Source: Roseibium sp.
GTDB lineage: Bacteria; Pseudomonadota; Alphaproteobacteria; Rhizobiales; Stappiaceae
Direction: 5' to 3'
Length of the DNA stretch: 64,000 bases
Assembly (NCBI GenBank): GCA_017643925.1
Contig: JAEPML010000018.1
Location: 27,943 to 91,942 of the forward strand
Position 1 is the first letter of the stretch; the number at the start of each line of letters is the position of its first letter. The notes beneath the pieces are model-generated. The model did not search any database. It saw only the letters and a program-made list of their open reading frames with translations, and was not told the origin of the DNA. Positions 26,979 to 36,118 of this stretch are shown one piece after another. The translations under genes and the position numbers were made by a program.

Positions 26979-27047
26979 CACTGCCAGCACATCGAAAGAC
27001 CGGCTTTTCCTGAAGACCACAGCAAGGGTCTGGAGGCAGAAAACGTC

Positions 27048-27731
27048 CTAAGTGCGCCTGCGCGATGCGAATGCGCCAACCAGCGCAAATCCGGCGATCA
27101 ACGATCCGGCCAAAACGCCAAAGACCCGGGTCATGCGGGGAATATCCCGAGAAGACCTGAAGTCTGAACCAGCCACGTCATTCAGTTTTGGACCCGTAAC
27201 TGCAGGCAGAAACCCGATCAGCTTGCCCGCGACCTGACCGTCACCTTCCAAATCAAATACAGGCGCTTCCAGGCTTGACTGCCCGCTCGCCACGCCAGCC
27301 GGAGGATTGCCCTCGGTGGCGAGCAGAATTTCGCCATCCGCAGACTGCAGAATGATCCGCGAAAAATCCGTTTCCTCACGCGCCGCACTCAGCGCCGAGC
27401 CGATGTAATCTCCAACATCGCGTGCATCCTCGGAGCCGGACTGAACTGCCGACAAAGAGATGAATTCCGCCAGCAAGGGCAGTCCAGCGAGCTCTTCCAA
27501 TCTGGAACGCGGAGCCGATTGCCTCGCCTCCTCAAGGGAGCGGATCAGACCGGCCCGATCCTGGGAGTACCTGGTTTCGGTCGCCTCAAGCTGACTCTGC
27601 TGCCGGTCAGCAAGAAAAAATCCGACGAGCATGACACCCAGTCCGATCACAGCGCCTCCGGCGGCGCGGAACAAAAATGGCGTGTTTGGCGTTCGAAGAC
27701 GCGATGTGGCAACCCGAGACTCGTCAGTCAT
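27048..27731 (-). CDS. Bitopic membrane protein with a periplasmic sensor-like domain
   Basis: The 227-residue protein has a first membrane helix at about 24-41, a periplasmic part at about 43-195 that starts helical (coiled-coil-like ETRYSQDRAGLIRSLEEAR) and ends in a Cache/PAS-like strand set (FSRIILQSADGEILLATEG, LEGDGQVAGKLIGFLP), and a second helix at about 200-220 followed by RRRT. There is no cytoplasmic signalling domain. It lies between the adhesin and the LapG-type protease, where a LapD-like control protein might be expected, but it has no GGDEF/EAL part and no tryptophan at all, so it cannot use the LapD tryptophan contact. I do not recognise a named family. A role in adhesin release or retention is inferred from position only. 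Confidence 0.75.
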   Translation of the reverse strand: MTDESRVATSRLRTPNTPFLFRAAGGAVIGLGVMLVGFFLADRQQSQLEATETRYSQDRAGLIRSLEEARQSAPRSRLEELAGLPLLAEFISLSAVQSGSEDARDVGDYIGSALSAAREETDFSRIILQSADGEILLATEGNPPAGVASGQSSLEAPVFDLEGDGQVAGKLIGFLPAVTGPKLNDVAGSDFRSSRDIPRMTRVFGVLAGSLIAGFALVGAFASRRRT

Positions 27732-27827
27732 GAGGTCGCTATATCACGGACGTGACGAGATTTGGCAGCTCTATTGCTGTTTTTTGCCAGCGCCTGCCAT
27801 GGACCGAATTACAAACGCGCTTGTGCG

Positions 27828-28760
27828 TCAGTTCATAGCCGACTTCAATCGGGCCGCGAGCCGGATTGGGTTTCCGCTGTCTTTTGAATGCGACCATTCA
27901 CCGGACGCGTTGACGGAATACAAGGCACGGTAATTCGGGAGGTCACGTTCAAAACGCACGCGCGAGAAACGGTTATCCAGGACAAGCCAGTTGTCCTTGT
28001 GCCGAACAGTCAAAACGGCATGGTACTGCCGAACGGCGGTATCGCGCAGAACAACAATCCGCATGTCTTCGTCCTTGACGCCGAGATCGCGTAACAAGGC
28101 ATATTTCAAAATGGCGTAATCCTCGCAGTCGCCTGCCAGCCGGCCAAGGGTCTCGGACGGTGACGCCCAGTATTCCGGATTTTGCCAGAGCTGGGCATCC
28201 TCCTTGTAGGAGAGCATCCTGTTCACCATCGCGTTGATCTGCGGGATTTGCAGACCCCGGCGCTTGGTCGATACTCTGTCAAGGATCGCTTCATAGACCT
28301 TGAACTGATGACGGCTGCTTGTGTCTTCAGCCTGAAAATCTGAAAGTGCGCGCGTCCAACGCGCTGTTACCGGGGACATCGAGACCGGCTTGCCCAGACT
28401 ACCGAACACCAGCGTTGACCGACGTTTGCCGGTTGCCTTCTTTGGTGCGGGCACCGGTTCGGTGACGGCAGCAGAAACGGCAGCAAGACGAATGGAGCGT
28501 GTCGGCACGTGCAAGGCAGGGATTGCAGTGTCATTCAGTGCAAAGATCAGATTGGGAGATGTGGTTTCGGAGGGCAGCGGCTGAAGAGTTGCATCAGCCC
28601 AGGCAGCCCCAGCGGCATCTGGCGCTTCGACAGCTTCATTGGCCTTGGCAAAACCAGCCGATGCCGTGAGCGCAAGAGCGCCCAGGACAGCCAACCAACG
28701 GCCAGGCAATAGTTTTCCGTTCGCGACCGGCGTTGCCGGTGCGCGTGAACTCTGTTCCAT
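27828..28760 (-). CDS. LapG-type periplasmic transglutaminase-like cysteine protease
   Basis: The 310-residue protein has an N-terminal signal or anchor helix (about 20-40) and a BTLCP domain from about 130. The catalytic triad is visible as Cys212 (AGDCEDYAILKY), His247 (QYHAVLTV) and Asp262 (LVLDNR). LapG proteases cut LapA-type adhesins after a TAAG or PAAG motif near the N-terminus and so release the cell from the surface. The neighbouring adhesin has TAAG at 119-122. The long linker of about 90 residues between signal and domain is unusual. LapG is normally restrained by the c-di-GMP receptor LapD, which is absent here. Confidence 0.87.
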   Translation of the reverse strand: MEQSSRAPATPVANGKLLPGRWLAVLGALALTASAGFAKANEAVEAPDAAGAAWADATLQPLPSETTSPNLIFALNDTAIPALHVPTRSIRLAAVSAAVTEPVPAPKKATGKRRSTLVFGSLGKPVSMSPVTARWTRALSDFQAEDTSSRHQFKVYEAILDRVSTKRRGLQIPQINAMVNRMLSYKEDAQLWQNPEYWASPSETLGRLAGDCEDYAILKYALLRDLGVKDEDMRIVVLRDTAVRQYHAVLTVRHKDNWLVLDNRFSRVRFERDLPNYRALYSVNASGEWSHSKDSGNPIRLAARLKSAMN

Positions 28761-28790
28761 CTGCCGATCGCCTCATTTTTTAACGAGACG

Positions 28791-30104
28791 TCAGCGTTCC
28801 CTGAGTGCTTCGTCCCGTACTTTTTTGATCGGCTTTAAGATGTAGTCCAGAACAGTTTTCTCGCCGGTTAATATATCTATTGAGGCGACCATTCCTGGTA
28901 TTATTGGTAAAGGATCGGTATCTGAACCCAGATAATTTTTATCTGTTCTGATCATGACCCGAAAGAATCGATTACCTTCTTCGTCTTCGGTCGTGTCTGC
29001 GCTTATGCGCTCCAGAATGCCGACAAGATCACCATAAACCGAGTAATCGTAAGCTGTTATCTTGACCTGAGCCTTCTGGCCAGGATGCAGAAAGGCGACA
29101 TCCTTAGGCCTGATACGGGCCTCGATCAAAAGCGTATCTTCCAGGGGAACGATTTCGATCAGATCCGCCGCGGGCTGAACGACAGCCCCGATGGTGGTGA
29201 TGTTCAGTTTGTTGACAACGCCTTTGACCGGCGACACCAATTCGGTCCGGCGCACGCGATCGGCCGCCCCCTTGATGCTTTCGTTGACGATTGCAAGCTC
29301 GCCACGAGCCCGCGCAAGCTCCTGGCGGGCGTTGGAGACAAATGTCGAAACCGCGTTGCGGGAGCGTTCGCTGGCTTCATTCTTGGCAGCCTGCGCGCGC
29401 TGAACCGAAGCCTTGGTGACCTGAAGCTCCCCTTCGCTTTCCTTCAGTTGCCGCTGCAACCTCAGAAACTCGATTTCGGGCAATACCTTGCGTTCATAGA
29501 GATTTCGGTTGATCTCCAACTCGCGTTTCATGATCTCGATCACCGCTTCAAGCTTCGTCTGGGTCGCAAGGAATTCCTGATATTCCTGTTCCCGCTGCGA
29601 AGCCTGATTGCGAAGAACGCCGAGCTCGCTCTCGAGGCTGATTTTCTTGTCTCGATAGACATCTTCCTCTTGAGCCACAAGGTCCGGGACCGCGCGTGTC
29701 AGAATTTCCGGAAACTCCAGGGAAGTCTGGTCGGCCTCCGCCTGCAGTCGCGCGATCTGCGCCATCAATGTCCAGCGCCGCTGCCGGATCTCTCCGAGCT
29801 GTGAGGAGAAAGCCGTGTCGTCTATCTCGATCAGCGCCTGCCCGGGTTCAACGATGTCGCCTTCCTGGACAAAGATCTTCTCGACAATGCCGCGGTCCGG
29901 TGCTTGCACCACCTGGATTTGCCGCGAGGGAACAACGCGCCCGTCGCCGCGGGTCACTTCCTCCAGCGTGGCGAAATAGGCCCAGACCAGCCCGGCAGCA
30001 AACAGAAGCAGTCCGATCCTGACAACATTGGTCGCATACCTGGGAGGTCGGGTTCGAATGATGTCCCTTATGTCATTTGCATAGTTCCAGTCGCCGGAGC
30101 TCAT
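28791..30104 (-). CDS. Type I secretion HlyD-family periplasmic adaptor (LapC-like)
   Basis: The 437-residue protein has a single N-terminal membrane helix (about 26-45), a split lipoyl domain (GDGRVVPSRQIQVVQAPDRGIVEKIFVQEGDIVEPGQAL), a long alpha-hairpin coiled-coil (about 110-280) and a beta-barrel with the VSPVKGVVNKL and VKITAYDYSVYGDLVG segments. It links the ABC exporter to the outer-membrane channel. Its start overlaps the end of the exporter gene (ATGA), so they are co-translated. Confidence 0.92.
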   Translation of the reverse strand: MSSGDWNYANDIRDIIRTRPPRYATNVVRIGLLLFAAGLVWAYFATLEEVTRGDGRVVPSRQIQVVQAPDRGIVEKIFVQEGDIVEPGQALIEIDDTAFSSQLGEIRQRRWTLMAQIARLQAEADQTSLEFPEILTRAVPDLVAQEEDVYRDKKISLESELGVLRNQASQREQEYQEFLATQTKLEAVIEIMKRELEINRNLYERKVLPEIEFLRLQRQLKESEGELQVTKASVQRAQAAKNEASERSRNAVSTFVSNARQELARARGELAIVNESIKGAADRVRRTELVSPVKGVVNKLNITTIGAVVQPAADLIEIVPLEDTLLIEARIRPKDVAFLHPGQKAQVKITAYDYSVYGDLVGILERISADTTEDEEGNRFFRVMIRTDKNYLGSDTDPLPIIPGMVASIDILTGEKTVLDYILKPIKKVRDEALRER

Positions 30105-32278
30105 TTCACTGATCCCCTTTTGACAACCGCGTTTTCCTGGTTTGCAGCGCCCAGTTCCTTGAGTTTGTCGAGGACGTCCTGTCTTGGGCCGTCCAGGGCC
30201 AGCTTGCCCTGATCAAGGGTGATCAACCTGTCTGTCAGCTCCACGAGGCTCATCCTGTGTGTGCTGATGATGAGCGTTGTATCGGAGCTGACATATTCCT
30301 TCAGCCGCGCGATCAGGCGCCGCTCGGAGGCAAGGTCCAGTTGACTGGAAGGTTCGTCAAGAAACAAAAGACGAGGCCGCCGCAGAAGAATTCTTGCAAG
30401 GGCAACGGACTGCTTTTGCCCTCCGGACAAGAACCGCCCCCCTTCCCCCACCTGCATGTCGTAGCCAAGCGGGTTCGCTGCAACAAACTCTTCAACACCT
30501 GCAATCCGCGCGGCATCTATCAGGGCGTCATCGTCAGCGAACGGATCGCCGGCGCTGATATTCTCGCGGATCGTTCCACTGAAAAGAACATTGTCCTGCG
30601 ACAGGAAGCCGACATTGGCCCTGAGGTCCGCCGGGTCAAATTGCCTGGTGTCGGTGCCATCAACAAGGATCGTGCCGTCCGTCGGATAGTAGAGCCCGGA
30701 CATGAGACGACCGAGCGTGCTTTTCCCGGAGCCGACGCGTCCGATCAAGCCGACCGTTTCGCCGGGTTCGATCTTGAAGGAAACATTTTTCAGGCTGCTG
30801 GTTTCCGACCCTGGATAGCGGAACTCGACTGACTTGAACTCGACCGATCCGGACGCGATCCGCTTGTTGATGTAGGTCCGCCCCGGTTTTCGTTCGGTTT
30901 CCGATTTCATGATCTGGTCGAGCATGCGATAGGAATGAAGCGTCTGCCGCAACCTTGTGAGTGTGTTCGCGACCGCGGCAAGCGGCGCAAGGACACGCCC
31001 GGACAGCATCATCGCCGCGATTAGCGCACCCATCGTGATGTCGCCGCTTGCGATCAGGTAGACGCCCCAGACGATAATCCAGATGGAGACGGAAGCCTGA
31101 ACCAGCCCGGTTGCAGATTGCGCAAGCAATGCCCAGAAGCGACCGCGCATGATCGCTGCGCTGCTTGCGGCAACCGACCGTTCCCACTTGGTCTGCATGC
31201 GGCCTTCGCTGTTGAGCGCTCGCACCGTGTCCAGATTGGCAATGCTCTCAACCAGGATGGAATGGCGGATCGCGCTTTCCTGATGCGATTTTTCAATCGC
31301 ACTGGACAGCGGTGCCTGGACAAACAGGCTGATCGCAAGAACCAGGGGGATCGCAAGAAGAGGAACGATCGCGATCGGCCCGACCAGCAGAAACAGCACG
31401 GCCACAAAAATGCCGATGAACAGCAGGTCGATCAGCGAAACCAGTGAGGACGAGGTTATGAATTCCCGTACAGTCTCGAACTCGCGCACGTGGTTGGCGA
31501 ATTGTCCCGAGCTGACAGGCCGGTCGTTGAAATCAATGGCAAGCGCATGTGCGAAAATCTTGCTGGCCAGGGCATTGTCAGCCTGTTTGCCCGCAACATT
31601 GATGATCTGGCCGCGTGCAATCTTCAAAATGAAATCAAAGACCAACGCAAGGATCACCCCGATCGCCAGGGCCCACAGCGTTGGTATCGCCTGGTTCGGG
31701 ACCACGCGATCATAGACATTCATTGTGAACAGGGGCGTCGCCAGCGCGAGCAGGTTTATCAAGAGTGCCGCCAGCGCAACATGCATGTAGTCACGCCAGT
31801 AAACCGCAATCGTGCTCCAGAACCAGTGCCCCTTTGACTGCAGGACACGTTCGCTTCTTCCGGATTTGTCAACGTTGGGCTGAAAGAAGATCGCGTAGCC
31901 GCTGTAGTCGGCAACAAACTGATCGAGAGGCCGTTTGGCGGTCAGGGAAGGATCCAGAGGATCGACAAATTGCACGCTGCCTTCGGCTGCATCGATGTGG
32001 GTCAACACCAGAAGGTCTGAGTTCTTCATTGTGACGATGCAGGGCAGAGCCGCGTGCGGAATGGCGTCAAGATCCTTGCGCTGGGGCAGTGCCGTGAGAC
32101 CGCAATTGGTCGCCGCGCGACCAACGATGCCAACACCCAGTTTTTCGTGATCCTGCGGCAAGCCGTTCCACAGAACAGAGTCCGTCACGTGCAGTCCATG
32201 GACCCGGGCAATGTATTTCAGAGCCGAGGCAAGCGGATCACCAGCTTGATTTGACTGTTGAATTTCGGTCTTTTCCAA
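30101..32278 (-). CDS. Type I secretion ABC transporter (LapB-like)
   Basis: The 725-residue exporter has an N-terminal C39-like domain (about 1-125) that lacks the catalytic cysteine and therefore serves for substrate docking, then a six-helix transmembrane domain and a C-terminal ATPase with Walker A GRVGSGKST, signature LSGGQKQSVALA and Walker B LLFLDEPSSQLD. It belongs to the LapB/LssB group that exports giant adhesins. It is the first gene of a leftward pair with the HlyD-family adaptor. Confidence 0.93.
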   Translation of the reverse strand: MEKTEIQQSNQAGDPLASALKYIARVHGLHVTDSVLWNGLPQDHEKLGVGIVGRAATNCGLTALPQRKDLDAIPHAALPCIVTMKNSDLLVLTHIDAAEGSVQFVDPLDPSLTAKRPLDQFVADYSGYAIFFQPNVDKSGRSERVLQSKGHWFWSTIAVYWRDYMHVALAALLINLLALATPLFTMNVYDRVVPNQAIPTLWALAIGVILALVFDFILKIARGQIINVAGKQADNALASKIFAHALAIDFNDRPVSSGQFANHVREFETVREFITSSSLVSLIDLLFIGIFVAVLFLLVGPIAIVPLLAIPLVLAISLFVQAPLSSAIEKSHQESAIRHSILVESIANLDTVRALNSEGRMQTKWERSVAASSAAIMRGRFWALLAQSATGLVQASVSIWIIVWGVYLIASGDITMGALIAAMMLSGRVLAPLAAVANTLTRLRQTLHSYRMLDQIMKSETERKPGRTYINKRIASGSVEFKSVEFRYPGSETSSLKNVSFKIEPGETVGLIGRVGSGKSTLGRLMSGLYYPTDGTILVDGTDTRQFDPADLRANVGFLSQDNVLFSGTIRENISAGDPFADDDALIDAARIAGVEEFVAANPLGYDMQVGEGGRFLSGGQKQSVALARILLRRPRLLFLDEPSSQLDLASERRLIARLKEYVSSDTTLIISTHRMSLVELTDRLITLDQGKLALDGPRQDVLDKLKELGAANQENAVVKRGSVK

Positions 32279-32468
32279 ATCCCGAATGATCCCCTATTGC
32301 CGATCGTTCAAGTCGCCCTTGCGTGGAATCTTCCATCGATCCGGACACTGAAACTCGTATAGCACATCAGGACTTGTCACGACCCGACTCTGCCGTGTTA
32401 ATCCGAATTAGGGTTATCAAGCGGCCCGCCACCCACGCCAGGCGACACCTAAGCCTGGTCTATCAGGA

Positions 32469-33833
32469 TCAAAACTTGCGCAGTGGCTCAAGCACAAAGC
32501 CGCTTTGCGGGAAGACCGAGGCGTTGTCTCTTTGGCCAGCCTCGGATTCCGGCGGAGGCGATACATTCAGATAGGCAAGCAGGTCGCCGGACGTCGCTCT
32601 GAGCTGGTAGGTGGAAAAAGTGTAGATCGCACGTGCGGAAATCAGTTCGATCTCGCTGTTGAACAGCGCGTTTTCGGCGTTCAGGACGTCGAGCAAGGTC
32701 CGTTGGCCGATGTCGTATTCCTGCCTGTAGCCATCCACGACCTGACGGTTGGCTGCCAGCTGCTCTGCGAGCGCCTTTATCCGATCGGTGGTCGTCGTCA
32801 CCGAGGCCCAGGAACGCTCAATGCCTTCCTTCAGCTCCCTGCGCACACGGTCCACGCGAATGCTGGCTTCAGTGAGTTGTTCGCCATATTCGTTCGTCAA
32901 TGCGGAATCCCGTCCGCCGTTGAACAGGTTCCAGGAGAATTGAAGCTTGCCGGCATATTCGTTGTTCCGGCCTTCAATACCGCTGACATCGTCACCGATT
33001 GTCGCCTGTCCCAACAGCGACACTTCGGGATAGAAGTTGCCCTTCGACGCCTCGTACTCGTAACGAGCTGCATCGACATCAGCCATTGCGGCAAGCACCT
33101 GTGGGTGGGTCTGGGCTGCCGTATCGACAAGCCGACGCACGGAACCGGGAGGAATGCTCGCCGGTTTTGCCGGAGCCAGCGACGCGGGCGCCTGGCCCAC
33201 AACGCGCTCGTATTTGGCGCTGGTGTCCAGCAGTGACTTTCGAACTTCCGAGACGATCACCTCGGCTGCTGCAACGCGTTCCCGTGCCTGTGCCAAGTCT
33301 GCAGCACCGGTCTCACCACCTTCAAATCGCTGCTGCACATCGGAATAGATCCGGCGGTGTTTGGCCACGTTCATGCGCGCCTTGGACAGGATAGCCGTGT
33401 GGCGCAGGACATCAACATAGGCTTCCACAGCATCAAGCGCGGTTGCTTCTGACCGTTCGAGCACCCGCAAGGCAGCACCATCAACGCGTGCACTTTGCCT
33501 GTAGGCTTCGTTCACGGACGATAAGCCATCAAAAAGGAGCTGCTGAACCGTGACCGTAAATTCCTTGGAAGTGCGCCATTTATCGTTCTGGCTGGCGCTG
33601 AACGAATTCGGCCTGTCCAGACGTTCCGGCCCAATTTCCGCGGAAACATCCAACGTGGGCAAAAATGCCCCCTGGGAACGACGATACTCGAAATTTCGCG
33701 CACGCCTGTTGGCGGCCGACTCCAAAACGCTCGGATTTGTCGACACTGCTTCCTGCACGACCTGACGCAAATCTGCCGCAGAAGTATTTTCCAGTAAAAA
33801 AGCGCTCATGCAAAGCGCCAGGAATGCTCTCAT
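32469..33833 (-). CDS. TolC-family outer-membrane channel (LapE-like)
   Basis: The ATG at 33833 gives 454 residues starting with a Sec signal (MRAFLALCMSAFLLENTSA); a TTG 33 bases upstream is less likely. The repeated TolC pattern is clear: DLRQVVQEAVSTNPSVLES, RRSQGAFLPTLDVSAEIG, QYDIGQRTLLDVLNAENALFNSEIELI. It forms the outer-membrane exit of the type I system. The gap of about 190 bases to the ABC gene suggests separate promoters. Confidence 0.92.
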   Translation of the reverse strand: MRAFLALCMSAFLLENTSAADLRQVVQEAVSTNPSVLESAANRRARNFEYRRSQGAFLPTLDVSAEIGPERLDRPNSFSASQNDKWRTSKEFTVTVQQLLFDGLSSVNEAYRQSARVDGAALRVLERSEATALDAVEAYVDVLRHTAILSKARMNVAKHRRIYSDVQQRFEGGETGAADLAQARERVAAAEVIVSEVRKSLLDTSAKYERVVGQAPASLAPAKPASIPPGSVRRLVDTAAQTHPQVLAAMADVDAARYEYEASKGNFYPEVSLLGQATIGDDVSGIEGRNNEYAGKLQFSWNLFNGGRDSALTNEYGEQLTEASIRVDRVRRELKEGIERSWASVTTTTDRIKALAEQLAANRQVVDGYRQEYDIGQRTLLDVLNAENALFNSEIELISARAIYTFSTYQLRATSGDLLAYLNVSPPPESEAGQRDNASVFPQSGFVLEPLRKF

Positions 33834-34027
33834 CTTATCGTTCGCCGTCCATCCGAATCTGAGCAAAATTATCGAAGATGAGATGACTTCCCAAGTGCGT
33901 GAACATTAAAAATTGGTGCTGTTGCCTCTGAGCAACGAGGAAACGGTAGTAAGCGGACCAAGCAGAAGCAAGATCAAGTTGAAGTCAGTTCAGGCGTCAC
34001 CGAACCAAAGGCCAAAACCTGCAAGCT

Positions 34028-34056
34028 TGTGGCCGCGTCTTGAACACGCGACCACA
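34028..34056 (-). terminator. Hairpin terminator after the OmpA-like gene
   Basis: TGTGGCCGCGT pairs with ACGCGACCACA at ten of eleven positions around a seven-base loop. Read leftward it is followed by AGCTTGCAGGTTTTGG, a modest T-rich tail. It lies just past the stop of the gene at 34070. Confidence 0.6.
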
Positions 34057-34069
34057 GGTTTGTTTCTCG

Positions 34070-35008
34070 TCACGGGATGACAATGACTTCCACTCGGCGA
34101 TTTTGCTGGCGGCCAGCATCCGTGGAATTGTCGGCAACCGGTTCAAGCTCTCCAGCGGCACGCGTTGACATGTCCGACTGGGCGAGCCTCGGGGTTGTTG
34201 CCAGATACGCGCGAACTGCATCGGCACGGCGTTGCGAAAGCTCCAGGTTATATGCGTCGCTGCCTTTTGAATCCGTGTGACCTTCAATCACCAGTCTTGA
34301 GAACTCTTTCTGACCAACAAGATCTGCGAACCGGGCCAGGATTTTCAGGGCTTCGTTCGACAAAGTCGCTTCGTCGAACGCAAACAGTACACCGGCGTCG
34401 AAGACGAACCGTTCGGCAGACCCGACTGCAGCCACGGCATCGATGTCGGCACCAGGCCAGTTGCCGCCACGGCTGGCGCATTTCGCATCTGTGAGGCGAA
34501 CAAAGCGATAGCTGGCGCCATTCACCGCGTGACCAGAAATGTCTAGGCTCGCCGTTGCCCCGGCAACCATGCCGATTTCGGTCCATTCCTCACCGTCTCG
34601 CGAGATCTCTACAAAGGTCGCTTCAACGTCATCCCCTGCCTCCCATATGTGCAGGTCGGGACCCTCGATATCGATCAAGGCATTGTCGGTAAATTCTAGC
34701 GTGATGGAGCCATGGCATCCGAGCGTGAGCGTCGTCGCTTCCAGTATTGCGGTGCTTGCGGATTTGGGTCGATCCGTGGGCCCCAGGATGCTTTGAGGAT
34801 TGCGGGCAGCCGCCCGTTTGGAAGGCGGTGTACCCTCGTCAAATCGGTGGACACGGTCGGCAAAGGAAATGTCTCCTGATGGCAGCGTGATAACACCACC
34901 CTGCGCTTTGGGATAGCTCTTCGCAGACTGGGCTTGAGCACTGGAGTGGGACATCATCATCAGTGCGCAGGCGGTCAGGCAGAAAAAGAAATGCCGTTTG
35001 CGGATCAT
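34070..35008 (-). CDS. OmpA-family outer-membrane/peptidoglycan-binding protein
   Basis: The 312-residue protein has a Sec signal ending near SSAQA, a central beta-sandwich-like region (about 85-195, LGCHGSITLEFTDNALIDIEGPDLHIWE) with two cysteines, and a C-terminal OmpA/MotB peptidoglycan-binding domain (LVIEGHTDSKGSDAYNLELS, RRVEVIVIP). Proteins of this layout tether the envelope or present a ligand-binding domain outside the cell. It follows the adhesin-export genes on the same strand and may stabilise the secretion machinery, but that is inference. The central domain is not one I can name. Confidence 0.82.
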   Translation of the reverse strand: MIRKRHFFFCLTACALMMMSHSSAQAQSAKSYPKAQGGVITLPSGDISFADRVHRFDEGTPPSKRAAARNPQSILGPTDRPKSASTAILEATTLTLGCHGSITLEFTDNALIDIEGPDLHIWEAGDDVEATFVEISRDGEEWTEIGMVAGATASLDISGHAVNGASYRFVRLTDAKCASRGGNWPGADIDAVAAVGSAERFVFDAGVLFAFDEATLSNEALKILARFADLVGQKEFSRLVIEGHTDSKGSDAYNLELSQRRADAVRAYLATTPRLAQSDMSTRAAGELEPVADNSTDAGRQQNRRVEVIVIP

Positions 35009-35430
35009 CTTGCGCGCTCCGTTTCAATTGAATGGATTTCGTTGCAGGCCCGCCATGTTTTTTCCGTGTAAAATTGATCCATGGCAGCGTAGTGACTATC
35101 CATGGACAATACGAAATACGAGATCACTTGCAGTGATAAGGATCACGAAAAAAATAATTGGAATACTGACCGAAATTAACAAATAACTTACGAATAAATA
35201 TTTCTTCTAAACATCAAGCTGCCAAGCCGTTTACTATAAACTCCTCATCCAATCGCTGCGTAAAGCATGCTCACGACAGTTTGGGTCTATGAGGTTCTCG
35301 AATGCATCGATCTTATCGAAATTCCTTGTCGACATGCCGAGGCGTGAAAATGTCTTTATTCGCGATTTGACTGGCCCACATCATCTGAAAATGTGATAAG
35401 CGCCGGCAAGACAAAATCGGGAATACACCA
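35009..35430. other. AT-rich intergenic region
   Basis: No supportable gene. The region is AT-rich around 35150-35220 and presumably holds divergent promoters for the OmpA-like gene and the small ORF at 35431. TCCATGGCAG and TATCCATGGA near 35080-35104 share a CCATGG core, without further support. Confidence 0.4.
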
Positions 35431-35664
35431 TTGAGCGACCTGACTGTTGCGGACGCAATCAACCGCATCTACCAATCTCTCGAGGCGGACAATGAGGACA
35501 TTGATCTGCACATCGCTGCACTCAAGGACGCCCTGAAGGGGGAAGGCCTGAAAGAAGCAGTGCTGGACCTATCAAAGCTCGTCCAGAACAATCGCTCCGG
35601 CCGCAAGCTCCTGCAGGCCTACTTTCGCCAACGCGGCGTGAAGGTCAAATTTGCAGCCTCGTGA
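35431..35664 (+). CDS. Small hypothetical protein (77 residues)
   Basis: A TTG start at 35431 opens a protein-like helical frame: DAINRIYQSLEADNEDIDLHIAALKDALKGEGLKEAVLDLSKL, ending in a basic segment GVKVKFAAS. It has no signal peptide or membrane helix. The acidic amphipathic helices followed by a basic tail could form a small nucleic-acid or protein-binding module. No family is recognised. Confidence 0.5.
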   Translation: MSDLTVADAINRIYQSLEADNEDIDLHIAALKDALKGEGLKEAVLDLSKLVQNNRSGRKLLQAYFRQRGVKVKFAAS

Positions 35665-35740
35665 CGGGATTCGAAGCTCTTTCCGACTGCAAGGCCTTCC
35701 GAGACCTGACGCGAGCAACGGTTCGAAATCCCGGCGTCAC
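35661..35740. repeat. Imperfect long inverted repeat after the small ORF
   Basis: GTGACGGGATTCGAA (35661-35675) is mirrored by TTCGAAATCCCGGCGTCAC (35722-35740) with small bulges and a loop of about 46 bases. It begins at the stop of the small ORF and could be a structured 3' end. There is no U-tract. Confidence 0.4.
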
Positions 35741-35808
35741 AGCAGCCTGGAACGCGCAGACGCAAAGGCGAGACATCCTTAACAAACGCCTACTCACTCT
35801 GAGAGAAT

Positions 35809-36087
35809 TTGCCTAAAGGGCTTAGCGCCGTTTTCGCATCTCTTCCCTATGATGACCTTCAAATCCTTATCGACACAAAAAGTCTCAAGGGGGCAGGGGT
35901 CATGGTCAAAGCAGCTGGGGAATCGAGAGTGTCTGATATGGAGTCTGCCGACGCAGCAGGTTCCGATCCGAGATCGAAGTTTTATCCGGTCATGGGCGCA
36001 AACATCAGCGTTCAGGCGATCGTCGAGGGATCTCTCCTTGCCGAAATTGAACTGGACCCGGTTCCAGAGTACGGCATCCATTTTTGA
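35809..36087 (+). CDS. Hypothetical protein (92 residues, weakly supported)
   Basis: A TTG start gives a frame with reasonable protein character (LPYDDLQILIDTKSLKGAGV, ISVQAIVEGSLLAEIELD) and no competing frame on the other strand. An internal ATG at about 35902 gives a shorter form. It is followed by a convergent pentapeptide gene. No function is assigned. Confidence 0.4.
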   Translation: MPKGLSAVFASLPYDDLQILIDTKSLKGAGVMVKAAGESRVSDMESADAAGSDPRSKFYPVMGANISVQAIVEGSLLAEIELDPVPEYGIHF

Positions 36088-36118
36088 GACCAGGCTAAGG
36101 CCCTGACCGTCATTGCGG

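Noticed and set aside
27048..27731. LapD
   Set aside because: The protein has no GGDEF or EAL domain and no tryptophan for LapG contact.
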